The notes beneath the pieces are model-generated. The model was not told the DNA's origin. It made no database searches and saw only the letters and a list, made by a program, of their open reading frames with translations. From Terriglobia bacterium (lineage in GTDB: Bacteria; Acidobacteriota; Terriglobia; Bryobacterales; Bryobacteraceae), in assembly GCA_021325235.1 (NCBI GenBank), contig JAJPHN010000006.1, forward strand, positions 372,001 to 436,000: 64,000 bases of DNA. The letters run 5' to 3'. How positions within the stretch are numbered: position 1 is the stretch's first letter; the number at the start of each line of letters is the position of its first letter. Made by a program: the position numbers and the translations under genes. Below, one piece after another: positions 15,733-23,690 of this stretch.

Positions 15733-18384
15733 ATGTTTGCTGTACTGCGTCCTCTGTTTCCGGCAGCTGCATTTGTCGCCGCTGCCGCGCTGCTCCCTGC
15801 TGCCGATACGCCGCCTGAATTGCGCCTGCCGGGTGATGTTGTACCGGCTGGCTATCGTGCGACGCTGAAGCTCGATCCCACGCAGTCAATCTTCACCGGC
15901 GATATCCACATCGAGCTGAACATCAAGCAGCCGACCCGGACGATCTGGCTCAATGCTTCGCAAATCGAGATTCAAAGCGCAAAACTGACGCGCAACGGCT
16001 CGGCCACCAACGCTTCGCCGGTGCCGGGCAACAAGGATTTCCTTGGTGTCCAGTTGCCCCAGGCAGTTGAACCCGGTCCGGCCGAGCTCGAAATCGAATA
16101 TACCGCCCACGTGCGGCACGGCGCCAGCGCTGGCGTGTTCAGCATGGAGCAGGACGGCAACAAGTTTCTCTTTACACAATTCGAGAGCACCGATGCCCGG
16201 GATGCGTTCCCGTGTTTCGACGAGCCTTCTTACAAGGTGCCTTGGCAGCTCACGCTAACGATTCCCGCCGATGATGATGCGGTCAGCAACACCGATCCCG
16301 GCTCGACCGAGTCTCACGGCCCTGAGAAGACGCTGCACTTCAACCGCACGAAGCCGCTGCCGAGCTATCTGGTCGCATTCGCGGTCGGCAAATTCGACTT
16401 CGTGCCCGCTGGATACGCCGGAAAAAATCGTGCCCCGGTGCGTATCGTGACTCCGCGCGGTCATGCGCGTGAAGCGCAGTACGCCGCTGAAGTCACCGCA
16501 ACCATCCTGACGCGCCTCGAAGATTATTTCGGCATCCCATTTCCCTACGAGAAGTCCGACCAGGTAGCTATTCCGGTGACGTTCGGCTTCGGCGCGATGG
16601 AAAATGCCGGGATGGTGACCTACGCCGCCAATCTGCTGTTAGCGAATCCGGATCGTGATACCGAGCAGCGCCGGCGCGCCTACGCCTCGGTCGCTGCCCA
16701 CGAGCTTGCACATCAGTGGTTCGGCGATCTGGTGACCACGGCGTGGTGGAATGACATCTGGCTGAACGAGGCGTTCGCTACCTGGATGGAGCAAAAGCTG
16801 ATTGCGGAATGGAAACCGGAATGGGAAACGCGCTCGGCCGACGTGGATTCAAAGCTCGGCGCGCAGGCTGAAGACACGCTCACTTCAGCGCGCAAAATTC
16901 GCCAGGAGATCAAGTCCAAGGACGATATCAGCAACGCTTTCGATGGCATCACGTATCAGAAGGGCGCGGCCGTGATCGGAATGTTTGAAAACTGGGTAGG
17001 CGATGCGCAATTCCGTAAAGGCGTCCATGCGTACCTGACCAAATACGCCTTTGGTAACGCCAGCGCGCCCGAATTCCTCGCCTCCGTGAGCCAGGCGAGC
17101 GGCAAGGATATCACCGCGCCGTTCTCGAGCTTTCTGAATCAGCCCGGTGTGCCGCTGGTTTCCATGTCGCTGCGATGCGGCGGCGCTGCGCCCGTTCTGC
17201 ATCTCGAACAACGGCGTTCTCTGCCAGTCGGTGAAACTGGAGCGCACAACGAGACATGGCAGATTCCGGTTTGCGTTCGCTATGGTGCGGGCAGCACCGA
17301 GCAGCAGGCCTGCACTCTTTTCGGAGATCCGCGTGAAGACTGGAAGCTACAGGCAAAGGGTTGTCCTGCATGGGTCGAGGGCAATGCCAAAGCGGTGGGT
17401 TATTATCGCGTCGATTATCAGAACGAGTTGCTTCCGAAGTTGACATCCGACGCGAAACAGTTAAGCACACCCGAACGCGTCGATTTCCTCGGAAATGCAC
17501 AAGCGCTGGCCACCACCGGCGAACTCCCGGATGGGAAAGTACTCGGGCTGGTTCCCGAATTCAGTGGCGACCAAAGCCGCTACGTTGTGGAACGCGCCAT
17601 GGACATAGCCGGTATGCCGCGCGAGCATTTCGTGCCCGAAGAACTGCTTCCGAAATACCAGAAGTTTATCCGCGAGAATTTCGACGCGCGCGCACACGAG
17701 CTCGGCTGGCTTCCGAAGCCGGGCGAAAGCGACGACGCCAGGCTGCTGCGTCCTGCTCTCGTGCCGTTTGTCACGACCAGTGGTGGCGACGAGCAACTCG
17801 CCCGGCACGCACGTGAACTGGCACAAAAATGGGTGGCGGACCATAAAGCGATTCCGGCGGATGTCGCTCCGGCCATTCTGCGGACGGCGGCGTACTACGG
17901 CGACCGCGCATTTTTCGATCAGCTCATGACCGCACTCTCTACGTCCCACGACCGCCAGGAGCGCCGTTCCATCATAATGGCCCTGGCAAGCTTCCGCGAG
18001 CCCAACCTGCTTCGCGCCGGCATGCAGGCCGTGCTGGACGGGAAAATTCCCTTTATCGAAGGCATGCAGCTGCTCTTTGCCGGGCAGGGAAACTCCGGCA
18101 CGCGCAAAATCGCCTTCGATTTCATGAAGCAGAACTTCGATCAGCTTGCTGCCAAACGTCCGGTGGGCGGTGGTGCCGATGCCGGGGCACGCTTTGTGCG
18201 CGTCGGTTCGTCGTACTGCGATGAGCAATCCGCCAACGAGCTGAAAGATTTTTTTGAACCCCGCATCAAGCAGTTTGTCGGCGCGCCGAGGCTGCTGGCC
18301 CAGACGCTTGAAGAAATCCACGCCTGCATCGCTGAAAAGCAGGAGCAGGAGCCAAGCGTCGAAGAATTCTTGAAAGGAATCTAA
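15733..18384 (+). CDS. Secreted M1 family aminopeptidase
   Basis: The ATG at 15733 gives MFAVLRPLFPAAAFVAAAAL, a signal peptide ending near LLPAADTPP; 883 residues follow. The N-terminal beta domain leads to GAMEN at 287-291, the substrate N-terminus recognition motif, and HELAHQW with zinc ligands H323 and H327 plus the third ligand E in WLNEAFATWME. The ERAP1-like C-terminal helical domain occupies the last 350 residues. It would remove N-terminal residues from peptides in the periplasm or outside. The next gene, an M28 peptidase, starts directly after its stop codon. Confidence 0.92.
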   Translation: MFAVLRPLFPAAAFVAAAALLPAADTPPELRLPGDVVPAGYRATLKLDPTQSIFTGDIHIELNIKQPTRTIWLNASQIEIQSAKLTRNGSATNASPVPGNKDFLGVQLPQAVEPGPAELEIEYTAHVRHGASAGVFSMEQDGNKFLFTQFESTDARDAFPCFDEPSYKVPWQLTLTIPADDDAVSNTDPGSTESHGPEKTLHFNRTKPLPSYLVAFAVGKFDFVPAGYAGKNRAPVRIVTPRGHAREAQYAAEVTATILTRLEDYFGIPFPYEKSDQVAIPVTFGFGAMENAGMVTYAANLLLANPDRDTEQRRRAYASVAAHELAHQWFGDLVTTAWWNDIWLNEAFATWMEQKLIAEWKPEWETRSADVDSKLGAQAEDTLTSARKIRQEIKSKDDISNAFDGITYQKGAAVIGMFENWVGDAQFRKGVHAYLTKYAFGNASAPEFLASVSQASGKDITAPFSSFLNQPGVPLVSMSLRCGGAAPVLHLEQRRSLPVGETGAHNETWQIPVCVRYGAGSTEQQACTLFGDPREDWKLQAKGCPAWVEGNAKAVGYYRVDYQNELLPKLTSDAKQLSTPERVDFLGNAQALATTGELPDGKVLGLVPEFSGDQSRYVVERAMDIAGMPREHFVPEELLPKYQKFIRENFDARAHELGWLPKPGESDDARLLRPALVPFVTTSGGDEQLARHARELAQKWVADHKAIPADVAPAILRTAAYYGDRAFFDQLMTALSTSHDRQERRSIIMALASFREPNLLRAGMQAVLDGKIPFIEGMQLLFAGQGNSGTRKIAFDFMKQNFDQLAAKRPVGGGADAGARFVRVGSSYCDEQSANELKDFFEPRIKQFVGAPRLLAQTLEEIHACIAEKQEQEPSVEEFLKGI

Positions 18385-20655
18385 GTGCGACTCGCCCTTT
18401 TCGCCTTTATCGGTTCCCTGGTTCTGCCTGCTTTTGCGAATACAAATGCCACGCTCGATGGCTACACGCCTCAATCCAGCGACGCCGAGCGCGCGCTCGA
18501 GACGAAATTTCGCGCCATGCCGTCGCCTGAAAAACAGCGCGAGTATATGAAGCTGCTGTCTGCGCGCCCGCATCACGTCGGCTCGCCATACGACAAGCAA
18601 AACGCCGAATGGCTGCTGGCGCGCTTCAAGGAATGGGGTTTCGACGCAAAAATCGAAAACTTCGACGTCCTCTTTCCCACGCCGAACGGCAATCGAGTCG
18701 AAATGATCGAGCCGAAGCACTTCGTGGCAAAGCTTTCGGAGCCGCCGCTTGCCGTGGATCCGACAAGCTCGCAACGGGATGAACAACTGCCCGCCTACAA
18801 TGCCTACTCAATCGACGGCGATGTCACCGGACCGCTTGTCTATGTGAACTACGGCATGCCCGACGACTATAAGGAGCTCGAGCGGTACGGCGTTTCGGTT
18901 AAGGGCGCGATCGTAATCGCACGTTACGGCGCTGGCTGGCGCGGCATCAAGCCCAAAGTCGCGGCCGAGCACGGCGCCCTCGGTTGCATCATCTATTCCG
19001 ACCCGCACGACGACGGCTACGCGCACGGTGATGTATTTCCGCGCGGCCCGTTTCGCCCGCCGGAGGGAATCCAGCGCGGCTCTGTCATGGACACCGACTA
19101 TCCCGGCGACCCGCTTACACCCGGTGTTGCGGCCCTGCCCGGAGCAAAGCGCCTGAGCGTTGCAGAAGCACCAACCATCACCAAGATCCCGGTATTGCCA
19201 ATGTCCTATGGCGACGCCGAGCCGCTGCTCGCCGAACTTCGTGGCCGCGTAGTGCCACCGAACTGGCGCGGCAGCCTGGGCATTACCTATCGCTTCGGTC
19301 CCGGACCGGCGAAAGTACATCTGCGCGTCAAATCGAACTGGGATCAGAAGCGCCTATACGACGTGATCGCGAAAATTCCAGGATCCGAGTTGCCCGATCA
19401 ATGGGTGATTCGCGGAAATCATCACGATGCCTGGGTGAACGGCGCGGAAGATCCAATCTCCGGGCTCGTGGCCGAACTTGAAGAAGCGCGCGCACTCGGC
19501 GAACTGCTCAAACAGGGCTGGAAACCGAAGCGGACGATCATCTATGCTGCCTGGGACGGTGAAGAACCCGGCTTACTCGGCTCGACCGAGTGGGTCGAAG
19601 CTCATGCCGATGAGTTGCGCCAGCATGCGGTGGCTTATCTCAACAGCGATTCGAATGCTCGCGGCTACTTCGGTGCCGATGGTTCCCATGTACTGCAGAA
19701 GCTGATCAACGATGTGGCACGCGACGTGCCCGATCCCGAGAAAAAGATGTCCGTGCTCGATCGTGCCCGCCTGCGCGAAGTCGATGAAGCGAAGACGACC
19801 GAATCGCGGGAAGAAGCGCTTAAACGAGGCGATCTGCGTATCGGTGCGCTCGGCGATGGCTCCGACTACACCGCTTTTATCAATCACATCGGCATTCCCG
19901 CCGCTGACCTCGGTTTTGGCGGAGAAGCCAGCGGCGGCATTTATCACTCCATCTATGACGATTTCTACTGGTACACACATTTCGGCGATCCTGACTTCGC
20001 CTACGAAAAGGCGGAGTCGCAGGTAATCGGCTCAACCGTCCTTCGTCTAGCCGATGCTGAGGTGATTCCGTTCGATTTTGTCGGATTCTCAGAGATGATG
20101 AAGAAGTACGCCTCAAACGTGCAGGAGTTGCTCGAGAATGATCAGGCGGAATTTCGCGAGCGCAATAAGGAGCTTGAAGAAGGCGTCTTTGATGCGGTCA
20201 GCGATCCGACCAAACCGCTGAATCCGCCCCCCGCCGTGAAGGTTCCTCCGCACTTTAATTTCGCCCCCTTGCAGAATGCGCTCGACGCACTCTCCGATAG
20301 CGCGGAAAAGCTTTCAAAGGCATGGAACAAGGCGGAGTCGAATGGCTGGTCGTTGCCGGCGGCGAGTATCGCGCGCGTGAATGAACTTCTCATGCAGAGC
20401 GGTCCTGCGCTGCTCGATCAAGCCGGTCTGCCCCACCGCCCCTGGTTCAAGAACATGATCTATGCGCCGGGCGCTTACACGGGTTACGAAGCGAAACCGC
20501 TGCCCGGCGTGCTTGAAGCGCTCGACCGGCACGACTGGGCGGAAGCCGAATCGCAGATTCCGCGCGAAGCCGACGCTCTGATGCGCGAAACAAGAATCAT
20601 CAACCAGATCACCGCTGTCTTGAATGCGGAGCCGCGGCCATCATCTTCGCGTTAG
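18385..20655 (+). CDS. Secreted M28 peptidase, glutamate carboxypeptidase II-like
   Basis: The GTG at 18385 abuts the preceding stop. A signal peptide (MRLALFAFIGSLVLPAFA) precedes 756 residues arranged as in PSMA/GCPII: protease-associated domain (about 120-330), M28 catalytic domain (about 320-570) and a transferrin-receptor-like dimerisation domain at the end. Dizinc ligands fit H346 and D356 in NHHDAWVNGAED, E393/E394 in WDGEEPG, D in YLNSDSN and a late H in GIYHSIYDDFYW. It probably works with the M1 peptidase on extracellular peptides. Confidence 0.92.
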   Translation: MRLALFAFIGSLVLPAFANTNATLDGYTPQSSDAERALETKFRAMPSPEKQREYMKLLSARPHHVGSPYDKQNAEWLLARFKEWGFDAKIENFDVLFPTPNGNRVEMIEPKHFVAKLSEPPLAVDPTSSQRDEQLPAYNAYSIDGDVTGPLVYVNYGMPDDYKELERYGVSVKGAIVIARYGAGWRGIKPKVAAEHGALGCIIYSDPHDDGYAHGDVFPRGPFRPPEGIQRGSVMDTDYPGDPLTPGVAALPGAKRLSVAEAPTITKIPVLPMSYGDAEPLLAELRGRVVPPNWRGSLGITYRFGPGPAKVHLRVKSNWDQKRLYDVIAKIPGSELPDQWVIRGNHHDAWVNGAEDPISGLVAELEEARALGELLKQGWKPKRTIIYAAWDGEEPGLLGSTEWVEAHADELRQHAVAYLNSDSNARGYFGADGSHVLQKLINDVARDVPDPEKKMSVLDRARLREVDEAKTTESREEALKRGDLRIGALGDGSDYTAFINHIGIPAADLGFGGEASGGIYHSIYDDFYWYTHFGDPDFAYEKAESQVIGSTVLRLADAEVIPFDFVGFSEMMKKYASNVQELLENDQAEFRERNKELEEGVFDAVSDPTKPLNPPPAVKVPPHFNFAPLQNALDALSDSAEKLSKAWNKAESNGWSLPAASIARVNELLMQSGPALLDQAGLPHRPWFKNMIYAPGAYTGYEAKPLPGVLEALDRHDWAEAESQIPREADALMRETRIINQITAVLNAEPRPSSSR

Positions 20656-20657
20656 TT

Positions 20658-21035
20658 ATGATTCGGCTCACAGTTGTTCTTCGCCTGCTGCTTCGGATTT
20701 CCGGCGTACTCGCGCTCGCTCTTGGAATCGCGTTGTGGACCGGCCACGGCTATCAGTACCTGAAAGTTCATATGTGGCTGGGCTTCGTTCTCACATTCGA
20801 TCTTCTGCTGCTCGCCATCGTGGCGATCTTCGCCCGTGTTCAGCCGGTTCTGGGGCTCGTCTCGATCGTTTGGGCTGCTTCCGTTCCGGTGATCGGTATC
20901 GCGCAGATGCGGATTGTGCCCGGCTCGAATCATTGGATGATTGAGGTCCTGCACTTCATCCTCGGTCTCGGTGCGATTGCGCTCGGCGAGTCGCTGGCCA
21001 AGCGCGCCCTGCTACGCCTGCGCAGCGGCGTGTGA
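20658..21035 (+). CDS. Small four-helix membrane protein
   Basis: The 125-residue protein is almost wholly hydrophobic, with four segments (about 7-27, 36-59, 63-82, 93-112). No named family is recognised. It begins two bases after the M28 stop, and its last codons overlap the start of the Cas6-like gene (GTGA at 21032-21035). The C-terminus RALLRLRSGV is basic and probably cytoplasmic. A link to either neighbour is unproven. Confidence 0.72.
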   Translation: MIRLTVVLRLLLRISGVLALALGIALWTGHGYQYLKVHMWLGFVLTFDLLLLAIVAIFARVQPVLGLVSIVWAASVPVIGIAQMRIVPGSNHWMIEVLHFILGLGAIALGESLAKRALLRLRSGV

Positions 21036-21775
21036 TTTTTCAAGTTGCCATTACGCGCTTCGAGACCCCCGAAAGACTGACCCCCAACAGCGCAAATTTT
21101 TTTCGCGGTGTCCTGGGTGCTGTTCTCCATCGAGATATGGAACTCTACCGCAAGTGCTTCGATCCGGGATGGGCCTCCGGGCCGAGCGGCTATCGCAATG
21201 CGCCGCGCCCGTTCGTGCTTCGCCATCGGGAACGCAATCTCGAATTGATCACCTTCAGTTCGGAGTCGCACAACACCTTTGTTCACGGGCTTTTGCTCGC
21301 CTGCCCGATGGAAATCCAAACCGCCGAGAGCCTTACGCTCGATGCAGCAGGGAAGGAGTGGAGCGGCCGTGCCCGACTCGCATTCATCAGCCCGACAGCA
21401 CTGAAGTCGGGCGGCGCGATCGCCGAAAAACCGGAGTTCAAGATACTCCTCCCGCGTCTGGCCGAGCGCATTTCCGCGCTTGGGCGCTTGTACCAGGAGT
21501 GGCCAGCGAGTCTCGATTTATCTGAGCTCGCACACGCTGCAGCGCGCGTTGAACTGCTCGGCTACGAATGGAATCCCGTCAGCGGTGAGCGCCGGCAAAG
21601 CGCCCGCTCCGGCCACTCGCACGACCTGCGCGGATATACCGGCTGGGCCGAGTATGCGGGCCCGCTTGGCCGTTTGATGCCGCTTCTGGAAATCGGCCGC
21701 TACACGGGCGTGGGCCGGAACACCGTCTGGGGCAACGGCGAGATTCGGATAATAGAATCGTCGATAGACCAATGA
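21032..21775 (+). CDS. Cas6-like RAMP endoribonuclease (solitary)
   Basis: The 247-residue protein starts with GTG at 21032, overlapping the upstream stop. It resembles the stand-alone CRISPR pre-crRNA processing Cas6 family: an N-terminal ferredoxin-like half with NFFRGVLGAVLH and then a SGPSGYRNAPRPFVLR-type segment, and a C-terminal half with LRGYTGWAEYAGPLGRLMPL and the RAMP glycine-rich loop GRYTGVGRNTVWGNG at 222-236. Cas6 cleaves CRISPR repeat RNA. No other cas gene and no repeat array occur in the window, so it may serve a distant CRISPR locus or another RNA. It is coupled to the amidase gene by an ATGA overlap. Confidence 0.78.
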   Translation: MIFQVAITRFETPERLTPNSANFFRGVLGAVLHRDMELYRKCFDPGWASGPSGYRNAPRPFVLRHRERNLELITFSSESHNTFVHGLLLACPMEIQTAESLTLDAAGKEWSGRARLAFISPTALKSGGAIAEKPEFKILLPRLAERISALGRLYQEWPASLDLSELAHAAARVELLGYEWNPVSGERRQSARSGHSHDLRGYTGWAEYAGPLGRLMPLLEIGRYTGVGRNTVWGNGEIRIIESSIDQ

Positions 21776-23232
21776 ACACCGGTCTCACACGCCGCACTCT
21801 CCTGGCGGGCACCGCTGCCGCTTCCGTCCTGAACGCACTCCCCGCCTCGAATACAGATCCGGCAGATTGGACCCTGCTCGAGGCATCAGCTGCGCTTTCG
21901 AAACGGCGCATCTCGTCATTGGAGCTGACCGAGTGCCTGCTCGATCGCATTCGTAAGATTGACCCAAAGCTGAACGCGTTCATAACCCTGACCGCCGATC
22001 AGGCTCTCGCCGAAGCGCGAAACTACGACGAAAAACGCAACGCCCAAGGCAGCCCCTTGCGCGGTATCCCGATCGCGTTGAAAGACAACATCGACACCGC
22101 GGGACTGAAGACAACTGCCGCCAGCCGCGTTTTCGCAGATCGCGTGCCTGCGCAGGATGCCGACGTGACGCGCCGATTGAAGCAAGCCGGCATTGTGCTT
22201 CTTGGCAAACTCAATCTGGATGAAATGGCGTTTGAGGGTACGGGTACAACCAGCTGTTTCGGACCTGTCCACAATCCTTGGAGTCTGTCGCGCATCACCG
22301 GCGGATCCTCTGCGGGATCAGCGGCGGCCGTCTCCTCCGGTCTTTGTTTCGCCTCTGTTGGCAGCGACGATGGCGGCTCGGTACGCATCCCGGGTGCGTT
22401 CTGCGGTGTCGTTGGGTTCAAGACGACGTATGGCCGAGTGAGCACGCGCGGAGTTGTGCCTTCCGCTTATTCGCTCGATACCATCGGCCCGATCACGCGC
22501 ACGGTCGAGGATGCCGCCGTTATGCTGCAGGTGCTCGCAGGCTTCGATCCGCTCGATTCAATCACGCTCAACGTTCCGGTTCCGAACTATCTTGAAGCCA
22601 TCGGCCAACCCATCAGTGATCTGCGTGTCGGCATCCCGCGCGACTACTTTTTCGAGCAATTACATCCCGATGTCGCGACGCGCATTGAAGAAGCCGTTGC
22701 CGTTCTCGAGCCGAAAGTGAAGAGCACACGCGAGGTGAAGCTGCCGCGCTTCCAGTTTGTCGAAAATGGAGATTACAACGTCGAGCTCTACCATTATCAG
22801 AAGCAATTCTTCGACAAAACGCCCGAACTCTACCATCCGTGGTCCCGCGAAGAGCTGGACGACGTAAAGAATGTACAGACCGTTCCCTACATCGAGACCC
22901 TGAAGCGAATTCGTGAGTGTCGGCGCGATATCCGGCTCATCTTTGAAGATGTAGATGTTCTGCTGCTTCCGACCATGCGTGAGCCAGCGCCGCTCATTAC
23001 AGAAACCATAAATCGCACCCATAAACGGCCGCCCAGCAATACCAGCGCCTTCAATCGATTCGGCACGCCCGCGATGACGGTGCCCTGCGGACTCTCGCGC
23101 GACGGCCTGCCCGTGGGGCTTCAAATCGTAGGTCCGGCCTTTGCGGAAAAGCGCGTGCTTTCGGTGGCGTACGCGTACCAGCAGGCTGTCCCATTCCACC
23201 GTCAGTTCAAACCGCAATTCCGGGAGGCATGA
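21772..23232 (+). CDS. Amidase signature enzyme, probably exported
   Basis: The 486-residue protein overlaps the Cas6-like gene by four bases. Its N-terminus MNTGLTRRTLLAGTAAASVL looks like a Tat signal (R-R-T-L-L-A-G). Amidase signature residues are present: catalytic Lys in IALKDNIDTAG, the cis-Ser in SVGSDDGGSVRIPG and the nucleophile region TGGSSAGSAAAVSSG. It resembles GatA-like amidases, but the signal and absence of gatB/gatC make a tRNA role unlikely. The substrate is unknown. It overlaps the downstream iron-sulfur subunit gene by four bases, so amide hydrolysis may feed the molybdenum hydroxylase. Confidence 0.88.
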   Translation: MNTGLTRRTLLAGTAAASVLNALPASNTDPADWTLLEASAALSKRRISSLELTECLLDRIRKIDPKLNAFITLTADQALAEARNYDEKRNAQGSPLRGIPIALKDNIDTAGLKTTAASRVFADRVPAQDADVTRRLKQAGIVLLGKLNLDEMAFEGTGTTSCFGPVHNPWSLSRITGGSSAGSAAAVSSGLCFASVGSDDGGSVRIPGAFCGVVGFKTTYGRVSTRGVVPSAYSLDTIGPITRTVEDAAVMLQVLAGFDPLDSITLNVPVPNYLEAIGQPISDLRVGIPRDYFFEQLHPDVATRIEEAVAVLEPKVKSTREVKLPRFQFVENGDYNVELYHYQKQFFDKTPELYHPWSREELDDVKNVQTVPYIETLKRIRECRRDIRLIFEDVDVLLLPTMREPAPLITETINRTHKRPPSNTSAFNRFGTPAMTVPCGLSRDGLPVGLQIVGPAFAEKRVLSVAYAYQQAVPFHRQFKPQFREA

Positions 23233-23690
23233 TGCTCACCATCAACGGTACGAAACACCACGTCGCAGCGGACCCCTCGACACCGCTGCTGTTTGTATTG
23301 CGCGAGGAACTCCAGCTGACGGGTGCCAAGCCCGGGTGCGGCGAAGGGCAGTGCGGCGCCTGCACTGTTCTGGTTGGTGGCGAACCGGTGCACGCCTGTC
23401 TGACCACCGTTGCACAAGTCGGCGAACGGCCCGTCGAGACAATTGAGGGGCTCAGCAACAAGCCCGCATTCCAACGCATACAGCAGGCATTTCTGGAGGC
23501 CGGCGCTTTTCAGTGTGGCTATTGCACGCCGGGCATGGTAGTGGCCGTGTCGGCGCTGTTGCGAAAAAATCCGCACCCGAGTGCACCGGAGATTCGAAGT
23601 GCGCTTGAGGGCAACATTTGCCGGTGCGGTACCTACAATCGGATCGTTAAAGCGGTCCAGAAAGCGGCAGAGGTGAGCTCAAATGCTTGA
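23229..23690 (+). CDS. Molybdenum hydroxylase 2Fe-2S subunit
   Basis: The 153-residue protein has the two iron-sulfur domains of xanthine dehydrogenase-family small subunits: a plant-ferredoxin-like cluster with CGEGQCGACTVL and a later Cys, and a helical domain with GAFQCGYCTPGMV and EGNICRCGTYNRI. It transfers electrons from the molybdopterin subunit encoded next, whose start it overlaps by eight bases. No FAD subunit follows, which is the two-subunit arrangement of isoquinoline 1-oxidoreductase/aldehyde oxidoreductase types. Confidence 0.93.
   Translation: MMLTINGTKHHVAADPSTPLLFVLREELQLTGAKPGCGEGQCGACTVLVGGEPVHACLTTVAQVGERPVETIEGLSNKPAFQRIQQAFLEAGAFQCGYCTPGMVVAVSALLRKNPHPSAPEIRSALEGNICRCGTYNRIVKAVQKAAEVSSNA

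Noticed and set aside
17461-18786. Long minus-strand frame across the M1/M28 junction
   Set aside because: Both plus-strand peptidases carry intact motifs over this region, and the antisense product has no recognisable domain.
21772-23690. Frameshifted fusion between the amidase and the iron-sulfur subunit
   Set aside because: The four-base overlap ATGA is normal translational coupling; both products have complete start and end regions of their families.
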